Origin: Albidovulum sp. bin36
GTDB taxonomy: Bacteria > Pseudomonadota > Alphaproteobacteria > Rhodobacterales > Rhodobacteraceae
Direction: 5' to 3'
Length of the DNA stretch: 48,718 nt
Assembly: GCA_002238565.1 (NCBI GenBank)
Contig: MPMP01000036.1
Span: 1 to 48,718, forward strand
This document shows, one piece after another, positions 1 to 7,512 of the stretch. The position numbers were made by a program, and so were the translations under genes. The notes beneath the pieces were generated by a model. That model had not been told where the DNA came from, made no database searches, and saw only the letters and a program-made list of their open reading frames with translations. Numbering within the stretch: position 1 is the first letter of the stretch; every line of letters starts with the position of its first letter.

Positions 1-120
1 GCGAGTGTGAGCATGTGTTTACCTGGCAGCCGGATAGGAGTTAATTCACTAATACCAATACGGGAAAGTTTCCAGGTACTCGAAAAATTTTGGAAGCACT
101 GAAAGTTCCCCTGATGTTTC
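1..120. other. Window edge, no gene recognised
   Basis: Short AT-richer stretch before the IS630 relic. I see no coding frame, no clear terminal inverted repeat and no promoter that I would defend. It may hold the lost end of the insertion sequence. Confidence 0.4.
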
Positions 121-629
121 TCATGCCGAATTTCCCCTGCTTCGACCTCCGAGCGTGCGGATCCGATCCGGGGACTTGGTGAAGTCCGACCAGACGGCGC
201 CAACCTTCTCCTTGACGGCATCGGCGGTCTCGAAGACATGGTTGGCGAAGTGGCGCGATTTCAGGAATTGGAATACGGTTTCAACCGGGTTCAGCTCCGG
301 GCTGTAGGGAGGCAGGCGCAGCAGCGTCACGCTGGCCGGGATTTCGAGCGCCTTGGAGCGATGCCAGCCGGCGCCGTCGAGAACCACCAGCGCGTGGCGG
401 CCTTCGGGAACCGACGCTGCGATGTCCAGCAGGTGCCGGTTCATCTCGCCGGTGTTGGCCCGATAGCAGATGTGGCCAACCGCCACGCCGGCCTCCGGAA
501 AGATGGCGGAGAACAGGTAGCAGTATCCGTATCTGTAGTCCCGCGGGACCCGCGGGCGGGTGCCGCGCACAGTGCCCAGACCCGTGTCAGCTGGCGGGCA
601 TGGAATGCCGGTAGGTCTTGGATGGGCAA
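121..629 (-). pseudogene. IS630-family transposase remnant (DDE_3), frameshifted
   Basis: The C-terminal half of an IS630-type transposase is read on the minus strand from 570 to 121. The second catalytic Asp (VVLDGAGWH) and the catalytic Glu (PYSPELNPVE) of the DDE triad are visible. Just upstream the frame is broken: the conserved LTRVWA segment lies in another frame (reading from about 629), joined by a five-base stretch where the family needs three. The N-terminal half, including the first catalytic Asp and the helix-turn-helix, is missing. The element therefore cannot encode an active transposase. No terminal repeats or TA target duplication could be fixed. It is a different subgroup from the IS630 relic at the other end of the window. 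Confidence 0.85.
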
Positions 630-760
630 CTAGAAACGCAGCTAAGTCGGCTGAATTCCTAGTCGGCGCAGAAAACCTGCATGACTTGTGGAATTAAATA
701 TAGCTTATGCTAGTCTTAACGAGGAATAGACCGCCAATTTTGCATGCGCATTCTAGAATT
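630..760. other. Noncoding junction after IS relic
   Basis: About 130 bases between the truncated transposase and the NifU-like gene, AT-rich around 690-730. No gene, and no terminator with a convincing stem, is visible. Confidence 0.4.
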
Positions 761-1234
761 TTAAGCGCGGCCGGACTCATTCAGAATTTTTTTAGAACCC
801 GCGGCTTGGTCGTAGGCATCCAAAGTAGCGTCAAGCGCGAGCATGATCGAAGCGTGGCGATTCTTATATTCTTTCGCCGGCATAAGCACCGAAAGATTTT
901 CGAAAGGTCGGGCAGGTTCGGGTCCGTCGAGTTTCAGCATGGCGTACAGCTGATTCCGCGCGACTTCGATATCTTCCCGGTTTCTTCCTAGGATATTGGC
1001 TCCGACAACGGATGCCGCGGCTTGTCCAAGCGCGCAAGCTTTGACATCCTGTCCGAAATCCGAGACCTTGCCGCTGCAAAGCGATATATCTACGGTGACT
1101 ATTGAACCGCATAGCGGCGAACGCGCGGTGGCTGTCGCATCCGGGCACTCCAGCCGATTCGTGCGGGGAATGTCGGTTGCCAGCGCAAGAATGCGTTGCG
1201 AATATAACTTTATGAGGTCTTTATCTGTGACCAT
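761..1234 (-). CDS. NifU/IscU-like iron-sulfur cluster assembly scaffold protein
   Basis: A small cytosolic protein of the NifU N-terminal (IscU-like) fold, the type often annotated beside hisI in alphaproteobacteria. Two family cysteine positions are kept: a LCG motif (after DATATARSP) and KACALGQA. The third IscU cysteine context is not obvious, so scaffold activity is inferred. A start at 1258 is possible but has no ribosome-binding site; the ATG at 1234 is preceded by AGG at good spacing and is preferred, giving about 157 residues. It is divergent from hisI with very little space between, so the hisI promoter must lie close to or inside this gene's 5' end. Confidence 0.8.
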   Translation of the reverse strand: MVTDKDLIKLYSQRILALATDIPRTNRLECPDATATARSPLCGSIVTVDISLCSGKVSDFGQDVKACALGQAAASVVGANILGRNREDIEVARNQLYAMLKLDGPEPARPFENLSVLMPAKEYKNRHASIMLALDATLDAYDQAAGSKKILNESGRA

Positions 1235-1272
1235 TGCAGGCACCTGGTTCGTCGACATTATCTAAATATGCC

Positions 1273-1629
1273 ATGTCGAGAGGAAAAAAAAGTTTGAAAA
1301 ATGTTCTAGGCCAGCCTTTTAGCCTGAAATTTAACGACAAGGGCTTAATTCCTGCGATAACGCAGGAATACGGCACCGGCGAAGTCCTCATGATGGCTTG
1401 GATGGACTTGGAAGCCGTGCAAAGGACTCTGAGGTCGAGGTTTGCCACCTATTGGTCTCGATCCAGGCAGTGCTACTGGGTCAAGGGCGAAACAAGCGGG
1501 AATGTCCAGAAACTTGTCGAGCTTAGAGCGGACTGCGACCGCGATTGCCTTTTGGTGATTGTAGAACAGGTTGGAAACGCTTGCCACACGGGAGAGAAAT
1601 CCTGTTTTTTCACCAGATTGGACAAATGA
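1273..1629 (+). CDS. hisI: Phosphoribosyl-AMP cyclohydrolase (histidine biosynthesis)
   Basis: HisI opens the adenine ring of phosphoribosyl-AMP, the third step of histidine biosynthesis, in the cytosol. Family signatures are clear: MMAWMD near the N-terminus, the YWSRSRQ.YWVKGE.SGN block, the metal-binding DCDRDC segment and the C-terminal [13 protein letters not shown] zinc-ligand motif. Length from the ATG at 1273 is 118 residues, normal for a monofunctional HisI without a HisE domain. A TTG at 1234 in frame would add 13 residues but would overlap the divergent NifU-like gene, so the ATG is preferred. DCDRDC has a Cys where most homologs have Thr or Ser, which looks harmless. Confidence 0.95.
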   Translation: MSRGKKSLKNVLGQPFSLKFNDKGLIPAITQEYGTGEVLMMAWMDLEAVQRTLRSRFATYWSRSRQCYWVKGETSGNVQKLVELRADCDRDCLLVIVEQVGNACHTGEKSCFFTRLDK

Positions 1630-1684
1630 CAATTTCCTCGCATTGAATTTCTTGCGATTGAATCCGGCGAATAAATACCTGTCG

Positions 1685-1703
1685 GTTTTCTTGTTCCGAA
1701 AAC
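1685..1703. terminator. Possible weak terminator hairpin between hisI and gluQ
   Basis: An inverted repeat GTTTTC - seven bases - GAAAAC lies between two convergent genes. The stem is only six pairs and AT-rich and no clean T-run follows, so this is a weak candidate placed mainly by context. Confidence 0.25.
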
Positions 1704-1772
1704 AGCGCCGGCGGTTGCGCACGGCGAATATCAGCGACTTGCTTCCTCGGTCGGACGCTTTCAATTGCATGG

Positions 1773-2675
1773 CTAGGCGTCCCCAATGGATTCGCCAAAG
1801 TTCTTCGAGAGCGGGAGACCGGCGAGCTCGAAAACCTCAGTAGCCGAATATCCGTCTTCTCGATACCGCCGAATCGACCGCGCGTCATCTCTCTTTGCAA
1901 GCCTTCGTCCGTTGTGGTCTCTGACCAGCTCGTGGTGGTGCCAGACGGGAGGGCTTATGCGTAGCAGTTCCTGCAGCAATCTATGGACCGGTGTCGAATC
2001 TATCAGATCCATTCCTCTAGTAACGCAGGTGATCTTTTGCTCGTCATCGTCGACTACGCAAGCCAAGTGATAGGAGGTCCCGATGAATTTTCGCGCAAGT
2101 ACGATGTCGCCGTGAATTGATTCGAGGAACTCCGGGTCAACGCGTTGCTCGCCATCTCGATTCGGACCCGTTTCGAGCCATTTAAGCTTCCGAACGGCTT
2201 CTCGGCCGCCGAGGCAATCGAACGCTTTGTTCAAGTCGAGGCGGACCGCGTCTCCGTCGGTCTTATCCCGCATGGAGCGATTTCTGCAAATACCGGGATA
2301 AACTTCGTATGACAGGGACGATTCGCCAAGGCGATTCTCTTGCGGCGCGCTTAACGACTGCCGAATGTCCTTTCTTGAACAGCGGCATGGATAGCAAATG
2401 CCTAGATCGATCAATTTTTGCAGCGCGAGAGCATAAGCAGGCAATCTATCGGATTGGCGCACAACCGGCGGCAGCCAATTGATTCCGAGCCAGCGCAAAT
2501 CCTCGTATATGGCTTGCTCGAATTCGGTTCGGCATCGCTCGGAATCAATATCTTCGATTCTCAGTAGGAATCGGCCGCCGCGGGCAGATGCCGATGTCCA
2601 CGCTACGGCCGCCGAATACGCATGGCCCAAATGCAGAAGTCCCGTAGGCGACGGCGCGAACCTTTCGCGGATCAT
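1773..2675 (-). CDS. gluQ: Glutamyl-Q tRNA(Asp) synthetase
   Basis: GluQ-RS is a truncated GluRS paralog without an anticodon-binding domain that attaches glutamate to queuosine in tRNA-Asp. It begins RFAPSPTGLLHLGH, containing the class I HIGH-type motif, followed by LLRIEDID. The zinc-site cysteines CYPCRC are present, and the KMSKS-like loop is RLAKRDDAR. Length is 300 residues, as expected for GluQ rather than full GltX. The ATG follows the TAG of the upstream methyltransferase with no intervening base, so translation is probably coupled. It is the last gene of the gyrA - methyltransferase - gluQ run. Confidence 0.93.
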   Translation of the reverse strand: MIRERFAPSPTGLLHLGHAYSAAVAWTSASARGGRFLLRIEDIDSERCRTEFEQAIYEDLRWLGINWLPPVVRQSDRLPAYALALQKLIDLGICYPCRCSRKDIRQSLSAPQENRLGESSLSYEVYPGICRNRSMRDKTDGDAVRLDLNKAFDCLGGREAVRKLKWLETGPNRDGEQRVDPEFLESIHGDIVLARKFIGTSYHLACVVDDDEQKITCVTRGMDLIDSTPVHRLLQELLRISPPVWHHHELVRDHNGRRLAKRDDARSIRRYREDGYSATEVFELAGLPLSKNFGESIGDA

Positions 2676-3293
2676 CTACTTCTTGGCAATCACATAGACG
2701 GTTGAACTGATATCCAAGCCCGGCAAATGCTCGCCGTATTCCTTGAATTGAACCGTCCCTGCGCACGTGTCCGTATATTCAGCTATTCGGGCTTCGTAAT
2801 GGGGATCCTTCAAAGTGTGATCATTGAAAGACAATGTTATCGAGCCTCCAGGCGGCAGTAACTCGAACAAAACGTCGAACGCATCGATCGGAGCCGCGCC
2901 CAGGCCGATTGCTCCAACCGCCGTGATTTGGCTATACGATCCGTGCGGCAGCCTGAAATCGGAAGTAGAACCGCATTGCCAGAGATTCCTGTAAATGTTC
3001 CGTTCCTTGGCCTTCGCAATCATGGCCTGCGACAAGTCGCAGCCGTCGATGACCGTGAATCCCTCGTTCCGCAATGCCAATCCGGAAATTCCCGTTCCGC
3101 ATCCAAAATCTAGAATGGGAGATGTCTTGTCTTTGGCGATGCTTGCCAGCGCCGCGGCGCATCGCGCCGGCGTAGCGTAGCCCTGGCCGTTGACGCTTGC
3201 ATCATAAGTTTCCGACCATTCATCATAAATTGCTCTGGTATCGTTTGGCTCGCGGGCACTGTATATCGTTTCAAAAAAATCCTTGGAATTCAT
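2676..3293 (-). CDS. SAM-dependent methyltransferase, class I
   Basis: A 205-residue Rossmann-fold methyltransferase. Motif I is ILDFGCGTGISG, with the acidic post-motif II region DGCDLSQAM and the later LLPPGGSITLSF. The N-terminus (DEWSETYDASV) resembles methyltransferases whose substrates are small molecules or tRNA; the substrate cannot be read from the sequence. The ATG at 3293 has an excellent AAGGAGG six to seven bases upstream, so an in-frame ATG at 3311 is rejected. It sits between gyrA and gluQ, directly abutting gluQ; the pairing with a tRNA-modifying enzyme is suggestive only. Confidence 0.85.
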   Translation of the reverse strand: MNSKDFFETIYSAREPNDTRAIYDEWSETYDASVNGQGYATPARCAAALASIAKDKTSPILDFGCGTGISGLALRNEGFTVIDGCDLSQAMIAKAKERNIYRNLWQCGSTSDFRLPHGSYSQITAVGAIGLGAAPIDAFDVLFELLPPGGSITLSFNDHTLKDPHYEARIAEYTDTCAGTVQFKEYGEHLPGLDISSTVYVIAKK

Positions 3294-3423
3294 CAACGCC
3301 TCCTTGAACAAACTATAACTCGATTTTCGAGCAAGAGTCCAAGGGACGGGCCGAACGGCAGTTAACGCGGCGCGACCCTGGCAGAGATTAACTCTTTTCG
3401 ATCACCTTCGTACTCGAGTTTCG

Positions 3424-6207
3424 CTAATTTGAAGGCGGTTGATCGTCGCCACCGGCTGAATCGACAGCCTCGTCCTGCTGCGCTTCGACGGTGTCGTCGA
3501 CATCGTCGCTTTCAGCAACGCAGGCGACCGAAACAATCCTAGCGTTGTCCGCCGTATCGAACACCCTGACGCCGCCGGCGGTTCGCGAACGAAAAGAAAT
3601 GCCTTTTACCGGGCATCGAATGGATTGGCCGGAATCCGTCGCAAGCATTATTTGATCGTTCAGGGAAACCGAAAGGAATCCAACGATTTCGCCGCTTTTC
3701 AGGCCGGCAACGCCTTGCCCGCCCCGTTTCCTGCGCGGATAGTTGTGCGACGACGAAATTTTTCCCGATCCGTCGACGGCTACCGTAAGCAGAAGCTGCT
3801 CGGACTCTTGCATCTCGTTGAATCTTTCCTGAGACAGCTCCAAGCCGTTTTTTTCTTCGGATCTCTCGGTTTCGGCTTCGTCGACTTCGCCGTTGCTTCG
3901 AGAGAGAGCGTTGCGCATCTTCAAATATTGGCTGCGCTCCTCTGGACTAGCCTCAAAGTTATCGACCACGGCCATGGAGACGACCTTGTCATTTTTCTTG
4001 AGCTTGATACCCCTTACTCCGGCCGATGTTCGACTCTCGAATATCCTGACGTCGCTGGCAGGGAATCGAATGACGTTGCCGCGAGATGTCGCAAGCATGA
4101 TGTCCTTGTCGTTGGTGCAGATGCTAACGCCGACAAGCGTAACGCCTTCGGGAAGCCGCATTGCGATCTTACCGTTCGATTTCAATTTCGCGAAGTCGGA
4201 CAAGCGATTCCGGCGGATGCCGCCCTCGGAGTTTGCAAAAACAATGCGTAGCTTGTCCCATTCCTCTTCAGGCTCCAGCACGGGCGTTACTTCGGCGATG
4301 GATACGCCGGTGGCAATGGGCAAAATATTTACGATCGCCTTTCCTTTTGAATTGCGTCCCGCTTTCGGCAGGCGCCAGGTCTTGAGCTTGTAAGCCATGC
4401 CGTCGGTCGTGAAAAAAAGTAGGGCGGTGTGCGTGTTTGCGACATGCAGGGACGTAACGAAATCCTCTTCCTTCGTAGCCATGACCGCCAGGCCCTTGCC
4501 GCCGCGTTTTTGAGCGCGATATTCCGCTAGCGGCGTACGCTTGATGTACCCGGTATTCGTCACCGTAACGACCATGTCTTCGGGTTCTATAAAGTCTTCG
4601 TCTTCCAGCTCGTCTTCGACTTCGACGATTTCCGTGCGCCTCGGAACGCCGTACCGCTCCTTGATTTCCAGCAACTCGTCGGCGACTATTTCCCTAATGC
4701 GCCCGCCGAAACGCAGAATCGCCAGAAAATCGCGGATCTTTTCGGCGAGCAATTTCAGTTCGTCCGTGATTTCCTTGACGCCCAGAGCGGTAAGCCGCTG
4801 AAGGCGGAGGTCTAGAATGGCCCGCGCCTGAGCTTCCGAGAGCCTGTACGTGCCGTCGCGGCTAACCGGATGAAGCGGGTCGTCGATTAATCCGATGTAT
4901 TCTTCGATTTCGCCCGCCGGCCAGTCTCGCGCCATCAGTCGCTGACGAGCATCGGAAGGCTGAGATGAGCTTCTAATGATCGCTACGACCTCGTCCACGT
5001 TCGAGACCGCCACGGCAAGTCCGCAAAGCAGGTGGCTTCGCTCTCTTGCGCGCCGAAGCTCGTCGGCGGTTCTCCTAGCGACGACATCTTCGCGGAAATC
5101 GAGAAATGCGCGCAGGAATTTCGCAAGATCCAACTGTTCGGGGCGACCGCCGTTCAGGGCTAGGAAGTTGCACGCGAACGAGCTCTGCATCGGCGTAAAC
5201 CGCCAAAGCTGGTTCATTACGACTTCGGGGGTCGCATCGCGCTTCAGTTCCACGACAACTCTGACTCCAGTGCGGTCCGACTCGTCCTGAACCCGCATGA
5301 TGCCTTCGATTTTTTTCTCGCGGGCGACTTCGGCGATCCGTTCCACCATTTTGGCCTTGTTGACCTGGTAGGGGATCTCGTCGACGACGATCGCCGTTCG
5401 ATCCTTCGAGTTCGATTCAATTCTCGCCTTGGCGCGTACGACGACTTTGCCGCGACCTGTAAAATAGGCCAGTTTTGCGCCCATTCTCCCGACAATGACG
5501 CCGCCGGTAGGAAAATCAGGCGCCGGCAAGTGTTCAATCAGCCGTTCTATTGAAATATCCGGGTCGTTGATCATCGCCAAAGCGGCGTCGATGACCTCGC
5601 TCAGATTGTGCGGCGGTATGCTGGTAGCCATGCCGACGGCTATCCCGCCGCTGCCATTGACGAGCAAATTCGGAAAGCGCGCAGGCAAAACCGACGGCTC
5701 GCGGTCCTTGCCGTCGTAATTGTCCTGAAAATCGACAGTATTCCGATCGATATCGGCCAGAAGCGACGAGGCGACCTTGGCCATGCGAACTTCGGTGTAG
5801 CGCATCGCCGCGGGATTGTCGCCGTCCATGGAGCCGAAGTTTCCCTGGCCGTCGAGAAGCGGCAGGGACATGGAAAAATCCTGCGCCATCCTAACAAGGG
5901 CGTCGTAGATGGCGCCGTCGCCGTGCGGATGATACTTGCCCATCACGTCGCCGACCGGGCGCGCGGATTTTCGATAGGGCTTGTCGCTCGTATTCCCGGT
6001 TTCATGCATGGCGTAGAGTATTCGCCTATGCACCGGCTTGAGCCCGTCGCGCAGGTCGGGGATCGCGCGGGACACGATGACGCTCATCGCGTAGTCCAGA
6101 TAGGCCGACTTCATTTCGTCGGTGATCGAAACCGTTTCGCCGTAGAATATGGTTTTTTCGGGAGGTAATCCGCTTCCGTTGCCAGCATGTTCCGTCGGCT
6201 GATTCAA
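3424..6207 (-). CDS. gyrA: DNA gyrase subunit A
   Basis: A complete 927-residue GyrA, the breakage-reunion subunit that acts with GyrB to introduce negative supercoils. The catalytic tyrosine is Tyr137 in AAMRYTE, and the GyrA-box QKRGGKG, which marks gyrase rather than topoisomerase IV, is in the C-terminal beta-pinwheel. The quinolone-resistance-determining segment is HPHGDGAIYDALVRMAQ: Gly98 replaces the residue equivalent to E. coli Ser83, and Asp102 matches Asp87. An acidic linker (VEDELEDEDFIEPED) and an acidic tail are visible. The start is TTG at 6207, six to seven bases after AGGAG. It heads a minus-strand run with the methyltransferase and gluQ. Confidence 0.98.
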   Translation of the reverse strand: MNQPTEHAGNGSGLPPEKTIFYGETVSITDEMKSAYLDYAMSVIVSRAIPDLRDGLKPVHRRILYAMHETGNTSDKPYRKSARPVGDVMGKYHPHGDGAIYDALVRMAQDFSMSLPLLDGQGNFGSMDGDNPAAMRYTEVRMAKVASSLLADIDRNTVDFQDNYDGKDREPSVLPARFPNLLVNGSGGIAVGMATSIPPHNLSEVIDAALAMINDPDISIERLIEHLPAPDFPTGGVIVGRMGAKLAYFTGRGKVVVRAKARIESNSKDRTAIVVDEIPYQVNKAKMVERIAEVAREKKIEGIMRVQDESDRTGVRVVVELKRDATPEVVMNQLWRFTPMQSSFACNFLALNGGRPEQLDLAKFLRAFLDFREDVVARRTADELRRARERSHLLCGLAVAVSNVDEVVAIIRSSSQPSDARQRLMARDWPAGEIEEYIGLIDDPLHPVSRDGTYRLSEAQARAILDLRLQRLTALGVKEITDELKLLAEKIRDFLAILRFGGRIREIVADELLEIKERYGVPRRTEIVEVEDELEDEDFIEPEDMVVTVTNTGYIKRTPLAEYRAQKRGGKGLAVMATKEEDFVTSLHVANTHTALLFFTTDGMAYKLKTWRLPKAGRNSKGKAIVNILPIATGVSIAEVTPVLEPEEEWDKLRIVFANSEGGIRRNRLSDFAKLKSNGKIAMRLPEGVTLVGVSICTNDKDIMLATSRGNVIRFPASDVRIFESRTSAGVRGIKLKKNDKVVSMAVVDNFEASPEERSQYLKMRNALSRSNGEVDEAETERSEEKNGLELSQERFNEMQESEQLLLTVAVDGSGKISSSHNYPRRKRGGQGVAGLKSGEIVGFLSVSLNDQIMLATDSGQSIRCPVKGISFRSRTAGGVRVFDTADNARIVSVACVAESDDVDDTVEAQQDEAVDSAGGDDQPPSN

Positions 6208-6239
6208 TTGCTGCTCCTGTCGCCAAAATTACCAAATTT

Positions 6240-6266
6240 TGTATAATTTCTTTTACATCTGTCCAA
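6240..6266 (-). promoter_or_regulatory. Candidate gyrA promoter
   Basis: On the minus strand TTGGAC (6266-6261) is followed after 15 bases by TATACA (6245-6240), about 33 bases upstream of the gyrA start. The spacer is shorter than the usual 17, so this is only a plausible sigma-70 type site. Confidence 0.3.
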
Positions 6267-6668
6267 TATGATGTTGCAAGCGCCAATTTTCCCATTTCGG
6301 TCTCCCGGCGTCCGAACATTCGATCAATGCCTGTTCGCATGGCGGGAAACCGAAGCCGCTCCGCCTCTGGAGCCTCGCGAAGCGCTTCCGCTTCATCGGA
6401 GGCAATCCGCGGTCGGCGTTCTCAAAATTCCTGCCGCCTTGCCGCATATCGTCGCGGCATAGAGAGGACAGGCCGCCATGGAATTCGCCTTGACTGATCG
6501 GCGAGTCGAACGGATAGTGGGGCGAAGCCCGGAATCGAAATCGGGTTCGAGGCGGCGTTGCTACCGCTCGCCGGAATTGGCGCCGGAAAACGAAATACGA
6601 TTCGCCTGGGTGGACGCGCGCCAAACCAGGCCCTATCAAAGATCGAAGACAGTTCAGGGAGAAAAAGC
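6267..6668. other. Noncoding region between gyrA and the transporter cluster
   Basis: About 400 bases between divergent genes. Several overlapping frames are open on both strands but none has recognisable motifs, a ribosome-binding site and a sensible start together. A small repeat of CCCG/CGGG around 6530-6550 could form a short hairpin. The promoter of the binding-protein gene should lie here but I could not place it. Confidence 0.5.
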
Positions 6669-7418
6669 ATGTTTAAACAATTCCTAATCGGCGTTACTGC
6701 TGCTGCGCTGACGGCCGCAATGGCGACCGCGGCCGACCTAGGCGGTCGAGTGTTGAAAATCGGGTCGGATACGACCTACCCGCCGATGGAAATGATCGAT
6801 CCCGATACGCAGGAGATAATCGGCTTCGACATAGATGTCATGGATGCCATATGCGAAAGAATTTCGTGCAAGGCCGATTTCGTAACAACCGCGTGGGACG
6901 GAATTTTCGCCGCGCTCGCGCAGGGGGAATTCGACTTGGTGGTTTCCGGCGTTTCAATCACAGAGGAAAGAATGAAGTCCATGGACTTCTCCGATCCATA
7001 TCTCGTGGTCAGCCAGGCTATTCTATCGCGTGTTGAAGACGAGGGGCTGACCGTCGACGACTTTAAGCAGGGACGCATGCTCGCCGCCCAGACGGCGACG
7101 ACGAACGCGCAGCTTGCCGAGAACCTTGTCGGACGCGAGAACGTACGCCTGTACGATACTTTCGCTGCGGCAATACTCGCGCTTCAAAACGCCGACGTTG
7201 ACGGAGTCGTCATCGACGGCACGTCCGGCGCCGCTTACGAGCAGCAGTTCGCAGGCGAATTGACCATGGGGATAACCGGACTCAAGGCAGATCCGCTTGG
7301 AATCGTATTCCAGAAGGGTTCGCCCCTAGTCGACGACATCAACGAGGGGTTGGCAATGATCAAAGCCGACGGGACGCTGGACGAACTAATACTCAAATAC
7401 TGGGGAAGCTCGGAATAG
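6669..7418 (+). CDS. Amino-acid ABC transporter, periplasmic substrate-binding protein
   Basis: A 249-residue periplasmic binding protein of the SBP_bac_3 family, which serves polar and basic amino acids. A Sec signal peptide (MFKQFLIGVTAAALTAAMATAA) ends near residue 22. The family block KIGSDTTYPPMEM, then IIGFDIDVMDAI, then SGVSITEERMKSMDFSDPY is intact, including the Arg that holds the ligand carboxylate; DGVVIDGTS lies in the second lobe. The ATG at 6669 is preceded by AGGGAG; an open frame extending upstream to 6558 lacks a signal peptide at its start and is rejected. It is the first gene of a plus-strand cluster with the permease, GH1 enzyme and kinase/phospho-lyase fusion. Its ligand is probably a basic or hydroxylated amino acid, by inference. 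Confidence 0.92.
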   Translation: MFKQFLIGVTAAALTAAMATAADLGGRVLKIGSDTTYPPMEMIDPDTQEIIGFDIDVMDAICERISCKADFVTTAWDGIFAALAQGEFDLVVSGVSITEERMKSMDFSDPYLVVSQAILSRVEDEGLTVDDFKQGRMLAAQTATTNAQLAENLVGRENVRLYDTFAAAILALQNADVDGVVIDGTSGAAYEQQFAGELTMGITGLKADPLGIVFQKGSPLVDDINEGLAMIKADGTLDELILKYWGSSE

Positions 7419-7459
7419 CCTGAAACTCATCGTTCAGACCTTCGAAACACCTGGGCTTA

Positions 7460-7486
7460 GGCGGCGACCCGCTGTTGTACGCCGCC
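7460..7486 (+). terminator. Stem-loop between binding protein and permease
   Basis: GGCGGCG (7460-7466) pairs with CGCCGCC (7480-7486) around a 13-base loop. There is no T-run, so it is more likely a 3' stabiliser or attenuator favouring high expression of the binding protein than a full terminator. Confidence 0.4.
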
Positions 7487-7512
7487 GAGCTCGCGGTTTC
7501 GCATAAGTCTGG

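Noticed and set aside
6253..6639. 128-codon minus-strand open frame upstream of gyrA
   Set aside because: No recognisable domain or ribosome-binding site, and it overlaps the likely gyrA promoter.
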